A DNA stretch of 64,000 nucleotides. Source: Pseudomonas sp. SID14000. Lineage in GTDB: Bacteria; Pseudomonadota; Gammaproteobacteria; Pseudomonadales; Pseudomonadaceae. Under the pieces are notes generated by a model that saw only the letters and a list, made by a program, of their open reading frames with translations, ran no database searches and had not been told where the DNA came from. This document shows, piece by piece, positions 27,833 through 40,832 of this stretch. Position numbers and translations under genes: made by a program. Within the stretch, counting starts at the first letter, position 1, and every line of letters begins with the position of its first letter. The DNA is taken from contig NZ_NFZQ01000002.1 of the NCBI RefSeq assembly GCF_002165135.1, forward strand, positions 124,001 through 188,000. The letters run 5' to 3'.

Positions 27833-28381
27833 TTATGGGAGCAAGCTCTTCACGTTGATCGGCTCGGCTTCGTTCTGTGCAGAGCCTTTCGGCTTGCCAG
27901 CGATTGCCATGCCGGCAACACGGTAGAAGTTGTAGTCAGGGTTCTTGCCGGGGCCGGAGATCAGCAGATCTTCTTTCTCGTACACCAGGTCCTGACGCTT
28001 GAACTCGGCCATTTCGAAATCCGGAGTCAGCTGGATCGCGGTGGTCGGGCACGCTTCTTCACACAGGCCGCAGAAGATGCAGCGCGAGAAGTTGATGCGG
28101 AAGAACTCCGGGTACCAGCGGCCGTCCTCGGTCTCGGCCTTCTGCAGCGAGATGCAGCCGACCGGGCAGGCCACCGCGCAGAGGTTGCACGCTACGCAGC
28201 GCTCCTCGCCATCGGGGTCGCGGGTGAGGACGATGCGGCCGCGGTAGCGCGGCGGCAGGTACACGGGTTCTTCTGGGTACTGCAGGGTATCGCGCTTGCG
28301 GAACCCGTGGGAGAACACCATTGCCAGGCTGCGCAGCTGGGTGCCGGTGCCCTTAACGATGTCGCCGATATACTTGAACAT
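27833..28381 (-). CDS. nuoI: NADH-quinone oxidoreductase subunit I (two 4Fe-4S clusters)
   Basis: 182-residue peripheral subunit holding clusters N6a and N6b. The ligands are [16 protein letters not shown] and [16 protein letters not shown], each CxxCxxCxxxCP. It carries electrons to NuoB. It lies 11 bases after nuoH. Confidence 0.97.
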   Translation of the reverse strand: MFKYIGDIVKGTGTQLRSLAMVFSHGFRKRDTLQYPEEPVYLPPRYRGRIVLTRDPDGEERCVACNLCAVACPVGCISLQKAETEDGRWYPEFFRINFSRCIFCGLCEEACPTTAIQLTPDFEMAEFKRQDLVYEKEDLLISGPGKNPDYNFYRVAGMAIAGKPKGSAQNEAEPINVKSLLP

Positions 28382-28392
28382 GGGTCAAATCC

Positions 28393-29400
28393 TCACTGGG
28401 CCGCGACGGCTGGCGTGTTGTAGAGCACGATCGCAGCGGTCACCAGCAAATTGATCAGGGTCAGCGGCAGGCAGAACTTCCAGCTGAAGTCCATCACCTG
28501 GTCATAGCGTGGGCGCGGGATCGAGGCGCGCAGCAGGATGAACAGCATGATGAAGAACGCGGTCTTCAGTGCGAACCACAGGAACGACAGTTGCGGCAGG
28601 ATGCCGAACGGGCCGTGCCAGCCGCCGAAGAACAGGGTTACCAGCAGCGCCGAGATGAGGATGATGCCGATGTACTCACCGACGAAGAACATGCCCCATT
28701 TCATGCCGGCATACTCGATGTGGTAACCGTCGGCCAGTTCCTGTTCCGCCTCTGGCTGGTCGAACGGGTGACGGTGAGTCACGGCGACGCCAGCGATGAA
28801 GAAGGTGCAGAAGCCGAAGAACTGCGGAATGATGAACCACAGGTTCTGCGCCTGGTATTCAACGATGTCGCGCATGTTGAACGAACCCACCTGCACCACC
28901 ACGCCCATCAGCGCCAGGCCCAGGAACACTTCGTACGACACGGTCTGAGCAGAGGCACGCAAGCTGCCCAGCAGGGCGTACTTGTTGTTCGACGACCAGC
29001 CGGCGAACAGCACTGCGTAGACCGACAGGCCTGCCATGGCGAAGAAGAACAGCAGGCCGATGTTCAGGTCGGCAACGCCCCAGGTCGGGGTGATCGGGAT
29101 GACCACGAAGGCGATCAGCAGGGCGCTCATGGCCACTACCGGTGCCAGGGTGAAAATCACACGGTCGACGAAGGGTGGGTTCCAGTCTTCCTTGAAGAAC
29201 ATCTTCAGCATGTCGGCAGCAATCTGGAACATGCCGAACGGGCCGACGCGGTTTGGACCATAACGGTCCTGCCACCAGCCCAGCAGGCGACGCTCGACGA
29301 AGCTGAGCAGTGCGCCGCAGACCACCACCGCCAGCAGGACCACGATGGCCCGCAGCACGGAGAGGATCACATCGATCACTTCGGGGGTGAACCAGCTCAT
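28393..29400 (-). CDS. nuoH: NADH-quinone oxidoreductase subunit H
   Basis: 335-residue membrane subunit with eight helices that forms the quinone tunnel with NuoB and NuoD. Conserved parts: [20 protein letters not shown], the loop [20 protein letters not shown], and [13 protein letters not shown]. Its ATG overlaps the nuoG stop by four bases. Confidence 0.97.
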   Translation of the reverse strand: MSWFTPEVIDVILSVLRAIVVLLAVVVCGALLSFVERRLLGWWQDRYGPNRVGPFGMFQIAADMLKMFFKEDWNPPFVDRVIFTLAPVVAMSALLIAFVVIPITPTWGVADLNIGLLFFFAMAGLSVYAVLFAGWSSNNKYALLGSLRASAQTVSYEVFLGLALMGVVVQVGSFNMRDIVEYQAQNLWFIIPQFFGFCTFFIAGVAVTHRHPFDQPEAEQELADGYHIEYAGMKWGMFFVGEYIGIILISALLVTLFFGGWHGPFGILPQLSFLWFALKTAFFIMLFILLRASIPRPRYDQVMDFSWKFCLPLTLINLLVTAAIVLYNTPAVAAQ

Positions 29401-32111
29401 TGTGCTGCCTCCTGCAGACCTTCGACGGATGCACCGAAGATGGCAGGCGGAATGCCGGCCAGGCCTTTCGGCAACGCGACCAGGCCAGCGCCCAGCTCTT
29501 CATTGATACGCAGTGGCAGGCGCAGGGTGACACCGGCGACGTTCAGGCTCAGCAGGGCACCGTCGTTGACGCCCAGGCGGTCGGCTTCGGACTTGGCCAG
29601 GGCCACGTAGGCTGCCGGGATGCGCTCTTGCACCGGGGCGGCGCGCGAGGAGCTTTCTTCGCTGCCGAACAGGTGGAAGAACGGTACGGCAGTCCAGGTG
29701 CCACGGGCCGGACTGAAGGCGCCCGGAATGGCGTTGAACCAGTGCAGGCGGTCGCCTTGCGATTCGATCAGGCGTACGCCCGGGTCGCCGGCACGCAGGT
29801 GGCCACCGACCTCGTCCTGGAACTTGTTCCAGGCTTGTGGCGAGTTCCAGCCCGGCGACCAGGCGAACGGCACTTGCTGGCGCGGTTCGGCCGAACCCGA
29901 GTAGCCTTCCATGGAGAAGGCGAACGCGGTGTCTTTGTCTTGCGGGGTACGCGGCTCATGCACGCTGATGTTGGCGCGCATGGCGGTACGGCCGGAGTAG
30001 CGCAGCGGCTCACGGGCCAGTTTCAAGCCCTTGATGCGGAATGCGGCGCCTGGCGCAGCGTTGACAATGCCGGCCAGTTGCGGGACGGCTTCGGCGCAGG
30101 CGCTGGTGACGTGGTCCAGCTGGGTCCAGTCGACCGGCTTGTTCAGCAGGGTGGCACGCAGGGCGTGCATCCAGCGCCAGCCTTCGTGGATCTGGATGCT
30201 GCTGTCCAGGTACTGCGGGTCGAATACCTGGAAGAAACGCTGGGCACGGCCTTCCTGGCTGACCAGGGTACCGTCGCCTTCGGCGAACGAAGCAGCTGGC
30301 AGCACCAGGTGGGCGCGATCGACTGTCGGGGTTTTGGAGTGGTCGGCAACGATCACCACCTTGGCCGCAGCCAGGGCAGCGTCGACCTTGGCGGCCGGTA
30401 CGCGGGTGTACAGGTCGTTTTCCAGTACGACGATGGCGTCGGCCTTGCCGCTGATGACTGCGTCCAGCGCGGCGTCGACCGACTCGCCACCGAGCATGGC
30501 CATGCCGAGGCTGTTGGCTTCAGGTACCACCAGGCTCAGCGAGCCGTTCTTCTCGCGCAGCTTCAGCGCCTTGGCGATGTTGGCGGCGGCTTCGATCAGT
30601 GCCGGGTCGGCCAGCGAGGTACCGGCTACAACCAGTGGGCGCTTGGCGGCGACCAGGGCGTCGGCGATGCGCTGCGCCAGAGCTTTCGCTTCGGCGTCCA
30701 GGCCTTCGACGGCAGGGGCGCTCGGGTCGATGGCGTGGGCGACGGCAAAACCGATGCGAGCCAGGTCGGCCGGGGCAGCGTGCACGCATTCTTCGGCGAC
30801 GTCGTCCAGCTTGGTTTCAGCCAGCGAAGCGATGAACAGCGGGTACAGCGCGTGCTGGCCGATGTTCTTCACGGCGGCGTCGAGCCAAGGCTGCACTTTC
30901 ATCGCTTCGGCCATGGCCTCGGCCTTGCCCTTGGTGGCCTGGCGCACGGCCAGGGCGACGCGGGCAGCGGTCTGGGTCAGGTCTTCACCGAGCACGAACA
31001 CGGCGTCGTGGTCTTCGATGTCGCGCAGGGTCGGAACCGGCAGCGGGCTGTTGTTCAGCACGTTCAGGGCCAGGCGTACGCGGGCCAGCTCGCCGGCTTC
31101 CATACCCGAGTAGAAGTACTCGGCACCGACCAGCTCACGCAGGCCGTAGTTGCTTTCCAGGCTGGCGCGTGGCGAACCGATACCAACGATGGTGCGGCCG
31201 CGCAGCAGGTCGGCAGCCTTGTCCAGGGCGGCGTCCAGGCCCAGCTTGGTGCCGTCGGCCAGGTATGGCTGGCGCGGGCGATCCTTGCGGTTGACGTAGC
31301 CATAGCCGAAGCGGCCGCGGTCGCACAGGAAGTACTGGTTGACCGAACCGTTGAAGCGGTTTTCCACGCGGCGCAGTTCGCCGTAGCGCTCGCCCGGGCT
31401 GATGTTGCAGCCGCTGGAGCAGCCGTGGCAGATGCTCGGGGCGAACTGCATGTCCCACTTGCGGTTGTAGCGCTCGGAGTGGGTCTTGTCGGTGAACACG
31501 CCGGTCGGGCAGACCTCGGTCAGGTTGCCGGAGAATTCGCTTTCCAGCACGCCGTCTTCGACGCGGCCGAAGTACACGTTGTCGTGGGCGCCGTACACGC
31601 CCAGGTCGGTACCACCGGCATAGTCCTTGTAGTAGCGCACGCAGCGGTAGCAGGCGATGCAGCGGTTCATCTCATGGGCGATGAACGGGCCGAGGTCCTG
31701 GTTCTGGTGGGTACGCTTGGTGAAACGGTAGCGGCGCTCGTTGTGGCCGGTCATTACCGTCATGTCCTGCAGGTGGCAGTGACCGCCTTCCTCGCACACC
31801 GGGCAGTCGTGCGGGTGGTTGGTCATCAGCCATTCGACGACGCTGGCGCGGAACGCCTTGGATTCTTCATCGTCGATGGAGATCCAGGTGCCGTCGGAGG
31901 CAGGGGTCATGCAGGACATGACGATACGACCACGGGTGTCGTTCTCGTCGGTGTACTGCTTGACCGCACACTGCCGGCAGGCGCCAACGCTACCAAGCGC
32001 CGGGTGCCAGCAGAAATAAGGGATGTCGAGGCCGAGCGACAGACAGGCCTGTAACAGGTTGTCTGCACCGTTGACTTCGAGCGCTTTGCCGTCTACGTGG
32101 ATAGTGGCCAT
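29397..32111 (-). CDS. nuoG: NADH-quinone oxidoreductase subunit G
   Basis: 904-residue subunit. The N-terminus binds a 2Fe-2S cluster ([15 protein letters not shown]) and 4Fe-4S clusters with a histidine ligand in [19 protein letters not shown] and cysteines in [13 protein letters not shown]. Then comes [20 protein letters not shown], cluster N7, as in E. coli. The remainder is a molybdopterin-oxidoreductase-like fold without cofactor. A gap of 133 bases separates it from nuoF, the largest in the operon, containing a GCCCGC/GCGGGC hairpin. Confidence 0.96.
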   Translation of the reverse strand: MATIHVDGKALEVNGADNLLQACLSLGLDIPYFCWHPALGSVGACRQCAVKQYTDENDTRGRIVMSCMTPASDGTWISIDDEESKAFRASVVEWLMTNHPHDCPVCEEGGHCHLQDMTVMTGHNERRYRFTKRTHQNQDLGPFIAHEMNRCIACYRCVRYYKDYAGGTDLGVYGAHDNVYFGRVEDGVLESEFSGNLTEVCPTGVFTDKTHSERYNRKWDMQFAPSICHGCSSGCNISPGERYGELRRVENRFNGSVNQYFLCDRGRFGYGYVNRKDRPRQPYLADGTKLGLDAALDKAADLLRGRTIVGIGSPRASLESNYGLRELVGAEYFYSGMEAGELARVRLALNVLNNSPLPVPTLRDIEDHDAVFVLGEDLTQTAARVALAVRQATKGKAEAMAEAMKVQPWLDAAVKNIGQHALYPLFIASLAETKLDDVAEECVHAAPADLARIGFAVAHAIDPSAPAVEGLDAEAKALAQRIADALVAAKRPLVVAGTSLADPALIEAAANIAKALKLREKNGSLSLVVPEANSLGMAMLGGESVDAALDAVISGKADAIVVLENDLYTRVPAAKVDAALAAAKVVIVADHSKTPTVDRAHLVLPAASFAEGDGTLVSQEGRAQRFFQVFDPQYLDSSIQIHEGWRWMHALRATLLNKPVDWTQLDHVTSACAEAVPQLAGIVNAAPGAAFRIKGLKLAREPLRYSGRTAMRANISVHEPRTPQDKDTAFAFSMEGYSGSAEPRQQVPFAWSPGWNSPQAWNKFQDEVGGHLRAGDPGVRLIESQGDRLHWFNAIPGAFSPARGTWTAVPFFHLFGSEESSSRAAPVQERIPAAYVALAKSEADRLGVNDGALLSLNVAGVTLRLPLRINEELGAGLVALPKGLAGIPPAIFGASVEGLQEAAQ

Positions 32112-32244
32112 TGTTCAAAGTTCTTCGTTGGCCCGCGTGAGCGGGCGTGGCTAATGGAAATCGGTGAGCTTGCGACACGCCACGATTTCTCGGGCCTGCC
32201 GGCAAGCTGGCGAGTGGCACGGACCACCCGCCTCAATCATCTTG

Positions 32245-33609
32245 TTATGCGCCGACCACGATCGGCTTGGCCAGGTTGGGGCGCAGGGCATCGCCCGCCG
32301 CAGCGGGAGCGACACCGGCCTCGAACTCGGACCGGAAGTATTTGATGGCACTGCCCAGCGGCTCGACGGCACCTGGTGCATGAGCACAGAAGGTACGGCC
32401 AGGGCCGAGGAAGTTGACCAGGCCCAGCAGCGTCTCGATGTCTTCGGCGCGGCCCTGGCCTTTTTCCAGTGCGCGCAGCATCTTCACGCTCCACGGCAGG
32501 CCGTCACGGCATGGGGTGCACCAGCCGCACGACTCGCGGGCGAAGAACTCTTCCATGTTGCGCAGCAGCGAAACCATGTTGATGCTGTCGTCCACCGCCA
32601 TGGCCAGACCAGTACCCATACGGGTGCCAACCTTGGCGATGCCGCCGGCGTACATCTGCGCGTCGAGGTGCTCGGGCAACAGGAAACCGGTACCGGCGCC
32701 GCCTGGCTGCCAGCACTTGAGCTTGAAGCCGTCGCGCATGCCGCCGGCGTAGTCTTCGAACAGTTCGCGGGCGGTGACGCCGAACGGCAGCTCCCACAGG
32801 CCCGGGTTCTTCACCTTGCCGGAGAAGCCCATCAGCTTGGTGCCATGGTCTTCGCTGCCTTCGCGGGCCAGCGACTTGTACCAGTCGTTGCCGTTGGCGA
32901 CGATGGCCGGGACGTTGCACAGGGTTTCGACGTTGTTCACGCAAGTCGGCTTGCCCCACACGCCAACGGCAGCAGGGAAGGGTGGCTTGGAACGCGGGTT
33001 GGCGCGGCGACCTTCCAGCGAGTTGATCAGTGCGGTTTCTTCACCGCAGATGTAGCGGCCGGCACCGGTGTGCACGAACAGCTCGAAATCGAAGCCGCTG
33101 CCAAGGATGTTCTTGCCCAGCAGGCCGGCGGCCTTGGCTTCCTCGATGGCGCGGTTGAGGTGCTTCGCTGCGGTGGTGTATTCGCCACGCAGGAAGATGT
33201 AGCCACGGTAGGCCTTCAGGGCACGGGCGCTGATCAGCATGCCCTCGACCAGCAGATGGGGCTGTTGCTCCATCAGCATGCGGTCCTTCCAGGTGTTCGG
33301 CTCCATTTCGTCCGCGTTGCACAGCAGGTAGCGGATGTTCATGGATTCGTCTTTGGGCATCAGGCCCCACTTCACGCCAGTGGGGAAGCCTGCACCACCG
33401 CGCCCCTTGAGGCCGGAGTCCTTGACGCTTTGCACGATGTCGTCGGCCGACATCTGCGCCAGCGCCTTGCGGGCGGCAGCGTAGCCGTTTTTCGATTCGT
33501 ACTCGGCAAGCCATACCGGCTCGCCGTCGTCACGCAGGCGCCAGGTCAGCGGGTGGGTTTCGGCCGTGCGCGCGATGCGGTTGGCCGGGCCGAAGGAAGT
33601 AATGGTCAT
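32245..33609 (-). CDS. nuoF: NADH-quinone oxidoreductase subunit F (NADH/FMN site)
   Basis: 454-residue NADH-oxidising subunit. The NADH and FMN loop is [20 protein letters not shown]; cluster N3 ligands are [12 protein letters not shown] plus a late cysteine in [13 protein letters not shown]. The start [17 protein letters not shown] overlaps the nuoE stop by four bases. Confidence 0.97.
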   Translation of the reverse strand: MTITSFGPANRIARTAETHPLTWRLRDDGEPVWLAEYESKNGYAAARKALAQMSADDIVQSVKDSGLKGRGGAGFPTGVKWGLMPKDESMNIRYLLCNADEMEPNTWKDRMLMEQQPHLLVEGMLISARALKAYRGYIFLRGEYTTAAKHLNRAIEEAKAAGLLGKNILGSGFDFELFVHTGAGRYICGEETALINSLEGRRANPRSKPPFPAAVGVWGKPTCVNNVETLCNVPAIVANGNDWYKSLAREGSEDHGTKLMGFSGKVKNPGLWELPFGVTARELFEDYAGGMRDGFKLKCWQPGGAGTGFLLPEHLDAQMYAGGIAKVGTRMGTGLAMAVDDSINMVSLLRNMEEFFARESCGWCTPCRDGLPWSVKMLRALEKGQGRAEDIETLLGLVNFLGPGRTFCAHAPGAVEPLGSAIKYFRSEFEAGVAPAAAGDALRPNLAKPIVVGA

Positions 33610-34103
33610 ACGTAACCCTCCAGCAGTTTGGAAACGCCTGCCGGTTGCACGTCACCGAAGGTGTCGTCGTCGATCATCAGCGCCGGGGCCTTGTCGCAGT
33701 TGCCCAGGCAGCATACCGGCAGCAGGGTGAAGCGGCCGTCGGCGGTGGTTTGGCCGAGGCCGATGCCCAGTTCGCTCTGGATCTGGCTGACCACGGATTC
33801 ATGGCCGCCGATGTAGCAGACCATGCTGTCGCACACGCGGATGATGTGGCGGCCGACTGGCTGACGGAAGATCTGGCTGTAGAAAGTGGCGACACCTTCG
33901 ACGTCGCTGGCCGGAATGCCCAGTACTTCGCCGATGGCGTGGATGGCGCCGTCCGGCACCCAGCCACGTTCCTTCTGGACGATCTTCAGGGCTTCGATGG
34001 ACGCCGCGCGCGGGTCCTCGTAGTGATGCATTTCGTGCTCGATGGCCGAGCGCTCGGTTTCGCTCAGGGCGAAACGGTCTGTCTGGATAAGCGTGCTGTT
34101 CAT
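33606..34103 (-). CDS. nuoE: NADH-quinone oxidoreductase subunit E (2Fe-2S)
   Basis: 165-residue thioredoxin-fold subunit with a 2Fe-2S cluster; ligands are seen in [12 protein letters not shown] and [14 protein letters not shown]. Two bases after nuoCD. Standard size. Confidence 0.96.
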   Translation of the reverse strand: MNSTLIQTDRFALSETERSAIEHEMHHYEDPRAASIEALKIVQKERGWVPDGAIHAIGEVLGIPASDVEGVATFYSQIFRQPVGRHIIRVCDSMVCYIGGHESVVSQIQSELGIGLGQTTADGRFTLLPVCCLGNCDKAPALMIDDDTFGDVQPAGVSKLLEGYV

Positions 34104-34105
34104 GC

Positions 34106-35911
<1,806 letters not shown>

Positions 35912-35965
35912 TTAAGAATGAAGCCAGGCCGCCGGCTCCAGGGGAGCGGGCGGCAGGTCGCTGGA

Positions 35966-36643
35966 TCAGACTTCGTCGGGGCTGCGCAGGTTGGTTACTG
36001 CAATGCGCTGCTCACGACGCAGGTCTTTCTGGGCTGGCATCTCGGCACGGTAAATACCTTGATCACCAACAACCCAGGAAAGCGGGCGTCGTTCTTGGCC
36101 GATCGACTCCTGCAGCAGCATCAAGCCTTGCAGGAAAGCCTCAGGGCGTGGCGGGCAGCCAGGCACATAGACGTCCACGGGGAGGAACTTGTCGACCCCC
36201 TGAACGACCGAGTAGATGTCGTACATGCCACCGGAGTTGGCGCACGAACCCATGGAGATGACCCACTTCGGCTCGAGCATCTGCTCGTACAGGCGCTGGA
36301 TGATCGGCGCCATTTTGACGAAGCAGGTACCGGCGATGACCATGAAGTCGGCCTGACGCGGCGAGGCCCGGATGACTTCGGCGCCGAAGCGGGCGATGTC
36401 GTGGGGCGCCGTGAAGGCCGTGGTCATTTCCACGTAGCAGCAGGACAGGCCGAAGTTGTACGGCCAGAGGGAGTTCTTGCGACCCCAGTTGACCGCGCCA
36501 CGCAGCACATCTTCAAGCTTGCCCATGAAGATGTTCTTGTGGACCTGGTCCTCTAGCAGTTGATCGGTGACGGTTTCCCGTTCACCGACCGGGTACTGCT
36601 CGTTGGGCGCATCCGGATCGATTCTGGTGAGATTGTATTGCAT
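35966..36643 (-). CDS. nuoB: NADH-quinone oxidoreductase subunit B (cluster N2)
   Basis: 225-residue subunit with terminal cluster N2, which reduces quinone. Tandem cysteines in GLSCCYVEM, then GTCFVKMAP and [13 protein letters not shown] supply the ligands; [15 protein letters not shown] is also conserved. Nine bases after nuoA. Confidence 0.97.
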   Translation of the reverse strand: MQYNLTRIDPDAPNEQYPVGERETVTDQLLEDQVHKNIFMGKLEDVLRGAVNWGRKNSLWPYNFGLSCCYVEMTTAFTAPHDIARFGAEVIRASPRQADFMVIAGTCFVKMAPIIQRLYEQMLEPKWVISMGSCANSGGMYDIYSVVQGVDKFLPVDVYVPGCPPRPEAFLQGLMLLQESIGQERRPLSWVVGDQGIYRAEMPAQKDLRREQRIAVTNLRSPDEV

Positions 36644-36652
36644 GCCAAAGCC

Positions 36653-37066
36653 TCATTGTTTCAGCTTCGCTTGCCGCTTGCGGCGACCTTCGGGAGCCCA
36701 ATCAAGTGCCCCGACGCGCCATAGGTAGACAAGACCAGCCAACAGAATTGCTATGAAAACGAGTGCTTCGACGAATCCGGTCCAGCCGCTTTCGCGGACG
36801 GACACAGACCATGCAAAGAGAAAGAGGGCTTCGATATCGAAGATCACGAACAGCATCGCGACCAGATAGAATTTGGCGGACAGGCGCAGGCGGGCGCTGC
36901 CGACGGGCAGCATGCCGGATTCGAAGGGTTCGTTCTTGGCGCGGCCCCAGGCCTTGCTACCGAGCAGGCTGGACAGGCCGAGCATGAAGGCGCACAGGCC
37001 GACGACACCCAGGAGGAAGATGGCAAAGCCCCAGTTGTGGGCGATGAGTCCTGCCGAATCGGACAT
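36653..37066 (-). CDS. nuoA: NADH-quinone oxidoreductase subunit A
   Basis: 137 residues with three membrane helices; the conserved parts are [20 protein letters not shown] and [24 protein letters not shown] 37066 ([13 protein letters not shown]) is taken; the frame to 37138 would extend into the leader. First gene of the operon, with an untranslated leader of about 100 bases from the proposed promoter. Confidence 0.95.
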   Translation of the reverse strand: MSDSAGLIAHNWGFAIFLLGVVGLCAFMLGLSSLLGSKAWGRAKNEPFESGMLPVGSARLRLSAKFYLVAMLFVIFDIEALFLFAWSVSVRESGWTGFVEALVFIAILLAGLVYLWRVGALDWAPEGRRKRQAKLKQ

Positions 37067-37177
37067 GCTAGAGATCCTTATACAGAGACCCAGCTCTGCA
37101 GTCTGAAATAAGTGTAGAGCGGCGACCTGGTGTCGCACATGCAGTGACCAAATGTCGCAGCTGAATCAATCGCGCTG

Positions 37178-37206
37178 ATTTTATGGGTAAACCCCGTGCA
37201 AGTAAA
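37178..37206 (-). promoter_or_regulatory. Candidate sigma70 promoter of the nuo operon
   Basis: On the minus strand, TTTACT (37206-37201) and TAAAAT (37183-37178) are separated by exactly 17 bases. Transcription would begin near 37171, about 105 bases before the nuoA ATG. The surroundings are unusually AT-rich. Prediction by eye. Confidence 0.55.
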
Positions 37207-37343
37207 ATTTCTGTCGCAAATTTATTCGTAGGATTAAGTACAAAACCTGCTCGTAAATGGCTGAAAGCCTTGAGATTAGGGCATTGCGTGCGGTTTTGTT
37301 AATTATGTTTCTTGCGACGGGTAACGAATTGCAAGTTTCGTAA

Positions 37344-37358
37344 TGATAATTGATATCA
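37344..37358. promoter_or_regulatory. Fur-box-like site upstream of nuoA
   Basis: TGATAATTGATATCA matches the 7-1-7 Fur consensus TGATAAT-N-ATTATCA at 12 of 14 specified bases, and lies within a wider palindrome AATGATA...TATCATT. It sits about 280 bases upstream of nuoA and about 140 upstream of the proposed promoter. The rest of 37207-37449 is AT-rich with no convincing gene. Confidence 0.5.
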
Positions 37359-37449
37359 TTTGGTCTGGTGCCTGATATTTCTCCTCTTCTGCCCCTTGTA
37401 AAGTTCATCTGACGATTCCCGCTACTTGCAAATGCAAAAAACGCCTGTT

Positions 37450-38112
37450 CTAGCAGCTTCTGACACCGCTCGTACCGCTCTGGGTCAATACTTTATCGAT
37501 TGGGCGATGACCGGCTGATGAAGCGATCGCCCACTGGCCGAGCCAGTAGGTGAGGATGATCAGGTATGGCGCGGCGGCGAACGGGCTGACGAAGCGGTCG
37601 ATGCCTATCAGGCTGTCGGAGAGCACGAACAGGCAGGCGCCGAGCGTGGCGAGCCCGCCACAGGCCAGGGCGCGCCAGAGCATGGCGCTGATGGCCAGGG
37701 CGTACAGTGCGACCGGGATCAGTAGTGGGCCAAGGCCGTGGCTGGCCAGCACGCCGAGCAGAGTGATACCGGTAATGGCGCTCAGCAGCAGTGCGGGCAG
37801 GGCTGGACGCAGGGTCTGGCTGCAATAGGCGCGCAGGTAGGCCAGGTGGGCGCAGAGGAAGGCAGCCAGGCCGAACACGAACAGGTCGGCGGGGATGGCC
37901 AGCAGGATGTCGCCGAGTACCGAGAAGGCCAGGCCGAGGGTAATCCAGCGGCGATAAGGTGTGGCGCGAGCACTGCGCAGCCAGGCGATCAGGGCCAGTA
38001 CCGGGATCGGTTTCGCCAGCAGGGCGAGCAGGGTGTTGTCGCTGGCCAGTGCATATATATAGAGGGCGGCGGCGACCAGGGCGAGAATCGTCAGGTGGCT
38101 TGGGCGAGGCAT
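37450..38112 (-). CDS. YhhN family membrane protein (lysoplasmalogenase-like)
   Basis: 220 residues with about eight membrane helices and the YhhN pattern LLALLAKPIPVLALIAWL, LGLAFSVLGDILLAIP and CLFVLSDSLIGIDRFV. Members of this family hydrolyse lysoplasmalogens; in bacteria the true substrate is often unclear. ATG 38112 (MPRPSHLTILALV) gives the helix-first start; ATG 38145 adds 11 residues. Monocistronic by position. Confidence 0.85.
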   Translation of the reverse strand: MPRPSHLTILALVAAALYIYALASDNTLLALLAKPIPVLALIAWLRSARATPYRRWITLGLAFSVLGDILLAIPADLFVFGLAAFLCAHLAYLRAYCSQTLRPALPALLLSAITGITLLGVLASHGLGPLLIPVALYALAISAMLWRALACGGLATLGACLFVLSDSLIGIDRFVSPFAAAPYLIILTYWLGQWAIASSAGHRPIDKVLTQSGTSGVRSC

Positions 38113-38230
38113 GAGCGGTCCTTGCGGCTGGGCTGCCTCAAGCATAGACCTGAATTTGGGTTTTGCTGGTGATGCCTTTGGATTGTGTTGGGGCTGCCAT
38201 GGGCTTGATGAAAGGAATGCGCCGCCTGTG

Positions 38231-38484
38231 AGACCGAGCGACGCCCGCGCGGCGCTTCGCGGGACAAGCCCGCTCCCACATTTGTTGCAACGTGCCGAAC
38301 CTGTCAGGCCATGGTTGTCAGCCTGGTTGCCCTGGCCTGATTTCTCGACTGGCGCTGCTGCCGTCCCATCTATCTCAAGTCATGCGCCAAGGCTGACAAC
38401 GCCTCTCCCACAGGCATGGCCACGTTGCAACAAATGTGGGAGCGGGCTTGTCCCGCGAAGCGCCGCGCGGGCGGCGCTCGATCT
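38231..38484. repeat. REP-bounded element E3
   Basis: Arms about 38231-38295 and 38418-38484 are inverted and share the ATTTGTTGCAACGTGCC extension with E1. The core resembles that of E1, including GAACCTGTCAGGCCATGG and CGCCAAGGCT, and is in the same orientation on the plus strand. It adjoins the upstream region of the second cassette through its right arm, while E1 adjoins the first through its left arm. Confidence 0.75.
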
Positions 38485-38858
38485 ACGCAGCACCGCAAAA
38501 ACCAAGGCAGGCACCTCGCCGCCCTGACGCAATCGGGCGCAGAACACCTGACATGTCGGATTTAACCCCTTCCATGTAGGCCATTTCCCAAACATACTCT
38601 TGCCGCCTTTTTTCCGTTGCGGCTGCTGTGGCAGCGCTCTAGTCTCGGCGAGTCGTTGCACATCAACGACACGGCTTTGACAGGCCGGAATTGAAAGAAG
38701 GTGCACTCGCTTTGCCTCAATGGCAGCTGTGCGTGTGGGCACGTTCGCGTGCGCCGGTCTTTCTTTCTTTCCACCGGTCTGTCAACCCGCGCATAGCTGC
38801 CACCTAACCGTTTGACAGCGGGCGGATGGCAGCCAAACAGGAAAGAAAGGAGCGAGTC
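38485..38858 (+). promoter_or_regulatory. Structured conserved upstream region of the DUF6124/DUF3077 cassette (copy 2)
   Basis: Inverted counterpart of 1444-1815. Palindromes: GTCGTTG/CAACGAC at 38652-38670; GCACG-TTCG-CGTGC at 38739-38752; CTGTCAA 38779-38785 with TTGACAG 38812-38818. Relative to copy 1 the first stem has a C-G pair replaced by T-A. No gene is convincing here: a minus-strand frame beginning MFGKWPTW runs into the REP arm. Confidence 0.6.
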
Positions 38859-39005
38859 ATGCTAAAAGTTGTCCCCGATCTACCCCACAACCCCCATTCC
38901 CTCGAAGACACCCTGATCCAGGCCACCGTGGTGCATCAGGCCTTCGGCATTGGTTCAGGCGCAGATGCACACAGGGCCTCGGACTTTGCACTAAGGCTTG
39001 ATTGA
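38859..39005 (+). pseudogene. DUF6124-like gene, internally deleted remnant (copy 2)
   Basis: ATG 38859 has AAAGGAGCGAG upstream and opens 48 codons, MLKVVPDLPHNPHSLEDTLI QATVVHQAF. Compared with 1200-1443 it lacks seven codons (DYALCAA) and then the whole central part, after which the homologous end is read in another frame. The front is intact while the body is lost, so it is most likely inactive, although translation of the short peptide remains possible. Confidence 0.6.
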
Positions 39006-39018
39006 TGTGTTGTCTGGG

Positions 39019-39119
39019 TGTGCCTCTTCGCGGGTAAACCCGCTCCCACAGGTTCATCACAAGCGCCAAGACTTGCACAGCACCTGTGGGGGCGGGTTTA
39101 CCCGCGAAAGGGCCGGCCC
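39019..39119. repeat. REP pair in the second cassette
   Basis: Inverted REPs at about 39019-39052 and 39082-39119, in the position equivalent to 1075-1180. Confidence 0.85.
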
Positions 39120-39150
39120 AGGCAGTAGAGAATTTTCAGGGGAATGAACA

Positions 39151-39414
39151 ATGACAACAGAAGACACCCAGTTCACCGTCGGCAAAACCACCTTCTACCA
39201 AGGTGAAAACGGCACCCACCCACTGTTCCGCATCGAGCCCGGCATTCCTTGTCGGGATGCCCGCGAGCAGTCCTCGGAGCTGATGGGCTATGTGCGCGAA
39301 CTGACCATCACCGGCCTGATGGACGAGAAACCGATGATGATCTGGGCTGCCCATTACCTCAGCGCCATGGCCAAGGCGCTGATGGATGACGCAGAGCTGG
39401 GCATGAAGCTTTGA
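39151..39414 (+). CDS. DUF3077 family small protein (copy 2)
   Basis: 87 residues, identical to the product of 780-1043 except for four residues (Val48, Thr54, Lys86, Leu87). This copy appears intact and has a GGGG-rich site before ATG 39151. Its partner gene upstream is broken, so if it is transcribed it stands alone. Function unknown. Confidence 0.85.
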   Translation: MTTEDTQFTVGKTTFYQGENGTHPLFRIEPGIPCRDAREQSSELMGYVRELTITGLMDEKPMMIWAAHYLSAMAKALMDDAELGMKL

Positions 39415-39453
39415 GGTTGTTCCAGTCACAGGCTGCTATTTGAACCCATGCAA

Positions 39454-39487
39454 AAAGGCCCAGGGCTTTCACAAACCCCGGGCCTTT
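39454..39487. terminator. Terminator between convergent DUF3077 and aceA genes
   Basis: AAAGGCCCAGGG (39454-39465) pairs with CCCCGGGCCTTT (39476-39487) with one internal mismatch and a 10-base loop; A and T runs flank it, so it can serve both strands. Confidence 0.85.
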
Positions 39488-39506
39488 CTTCAACAGCAAC
39501 CCACTA

Positions 39507-40832
39507 TCAGTGGAACTGCTCTTCCTCGGTCGAACCAGTCAGTGCAGTCACCGACGAAGCCCCGCCCTGAATAACAGTGGTCATGTCGTCGAAGTAGCCA
39601 GTGCCCACTTCCTGCTGGTGCGCCACGAAGGTGTAGCCTTTGTTGGCGTCAGCGAATTCCTGCTCCTGCAGCTTCACGTAGGCGGTCATGTCGTTGCGGG
39701 CGTAGTCGTGCGCCAGGTTGAACATGCCGTGCCACATGTTGTGGATGCCAGCCAGGGTGATGAACTGGTGCTTGTAGCCCATGGCCGACAGCTCGCGCTG
39801 GAACTTGGCGATGGTCGCGTCGTCCAGGTTCTTCTTCCAGTTGAAGGAAGGCGAGCAGTTGTACGACAGGATTTGGTCCGGGTACTCCTTCTTGATCGCT
39901 TCGGCGAAGCGGCGGGCTTCGTCCAGGTCCGGCTTGGCGGTTTCGCACCAGATCAGGTCGGCGTACGGGGCGTAGGCCAGGCCGCGGGCAATGGCCTGGT
40001 CGAGGCCGGCGCGTACCTTGTAGAAACCTTCGCGGGTACGCTCGCCAACCACGAACGGCTGGTCGTACGGGTCGCAGTCGCTGGTCAGCAGGTCGGCGGC
40101 GTTGGCGTCGGTACGGGCCAGGATAATGGTCGGTACACCCGACACGTCAGCGGCCAGGCGCGCAGCCACCAGCTTCTGTACAGCTTCCTGGGTCGGTACC
40201 AGCACCTTGCCACCCATGTGGCCGCATTTTTTAACCGAGGCCAGCTGGTCTTCGAAGTGCACGCCGGCGGCGCCTGCTTCGATCATGTTCTTCATCAGCT
40301 CGTAGGCGTTCAGTACGCCACCGAAACCGGCTTCGGCGTCGGCCACGATTGGCGCGAAGTAGTCGATGTAACCGTCGTCGCCCGGGTTCTTGCCGGCTTT
40401 CCACTGGATCTGGTCGGCGCGGCGGAAGGCGTTGTTGATGCGCTTGACCACGGTCGGTACCGAGTCGACCGGGTACAGCGACTGGTCAGGGTACATGGAC
40501 TCGGCCGAGTTGTTGTCGGCGGCAACCTGCCAGCCGGACAGGTAGATGGCCTGGATGCCGGCCTTGACCTGCTGCACTGCCTGGCCACCGGTCAGGGCGC
40601 CCATGCAGTTGACGAAATCTTTTTCTGGGCGGAAGGACGGGTGGGCACCTTCGGTGACCAGCTTCCACAGTTTTTCTGCACCCAGGCGGGCCAGGGTGTG
40701 CTCCGGCTGCAGGGAGCCACGCAGGCGAACGACATCAGCGGCGGTGTAGGTACGGGTCACGCCTTTCCAGCGCGGGTTTTCGGCCCAGTCTTTCTCGAGG
40801 GCTGCAATTTGCTGTTCGCGTGTCAGTGCCAT
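39507..40832 (-). CDS. aceA: Isocitrate lyase
   Basis: Splits isocitrate into glyoxylate and succinate, first step of the glyoxylate bypass needed for growth on acetate and fatty acids. 441 residues; the catalytic loop is [14 protein letters not shown], with [20 protein letters not shown] and HFEDQ before it and [12 protein letters not shown] after it. ATG 40832 ([16 protein letters not shown]) follows GACGAGG; the reading frame stays open far upstream through the leader, but those codons are not family-like. Confidence 0.97.
   Translation of the reverse strand: MALTREQQIAALEKDWAENPRWKGVTRTYTAADVVRLRGSLQPEHTLARLGAEKLWKLVTEGAHPSFRPEKDFVNCMGALTGGQAVQQVKAGIQAIYLSGWQVAADNNSAESMYPDQSLYPVDSVPTVVKRINNAFRRADQIQWKAGKNPGDDGYIDYFAPIVADAEAGFGGVLNAYELMKNMIEAGAAGVHFEDQLASVKKCGHMGGKVLVPTQEAVQKLVAARLAADVSGVPTIILARTDANAADLLTSDCDPYDQPFVVGERTREGFYKVRAGLDQAIARGLAYAPYADLIWCETAKPDLDEARRFAEAIKKEYPDQILSYNCSPSFNWKKNLDDATIAKFQRELSAMGYKHQFITLAGIHNMWHGMFNLAHDYARNDMTAYVKLQEQEFADANKGYTFVAHQQEVGTGYFDDMTTVIQGGASSVTALTGSTEEEQFH

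Noticed and set aside
29400-32054. Very long open frame (about 880 codons) opposite nuoG
   Set aside because: It is antisense to a certain gene, with composition typical of GC-rich shadow frames (valine, glycine, alanine, arginine rich) and no family motif.
37181-37408. 75-codon frame in the nuo upstream region
   Set aside because: Lies over the promoter and Fur-like site, AT-rich, with no ribosome site or recognisable domain.
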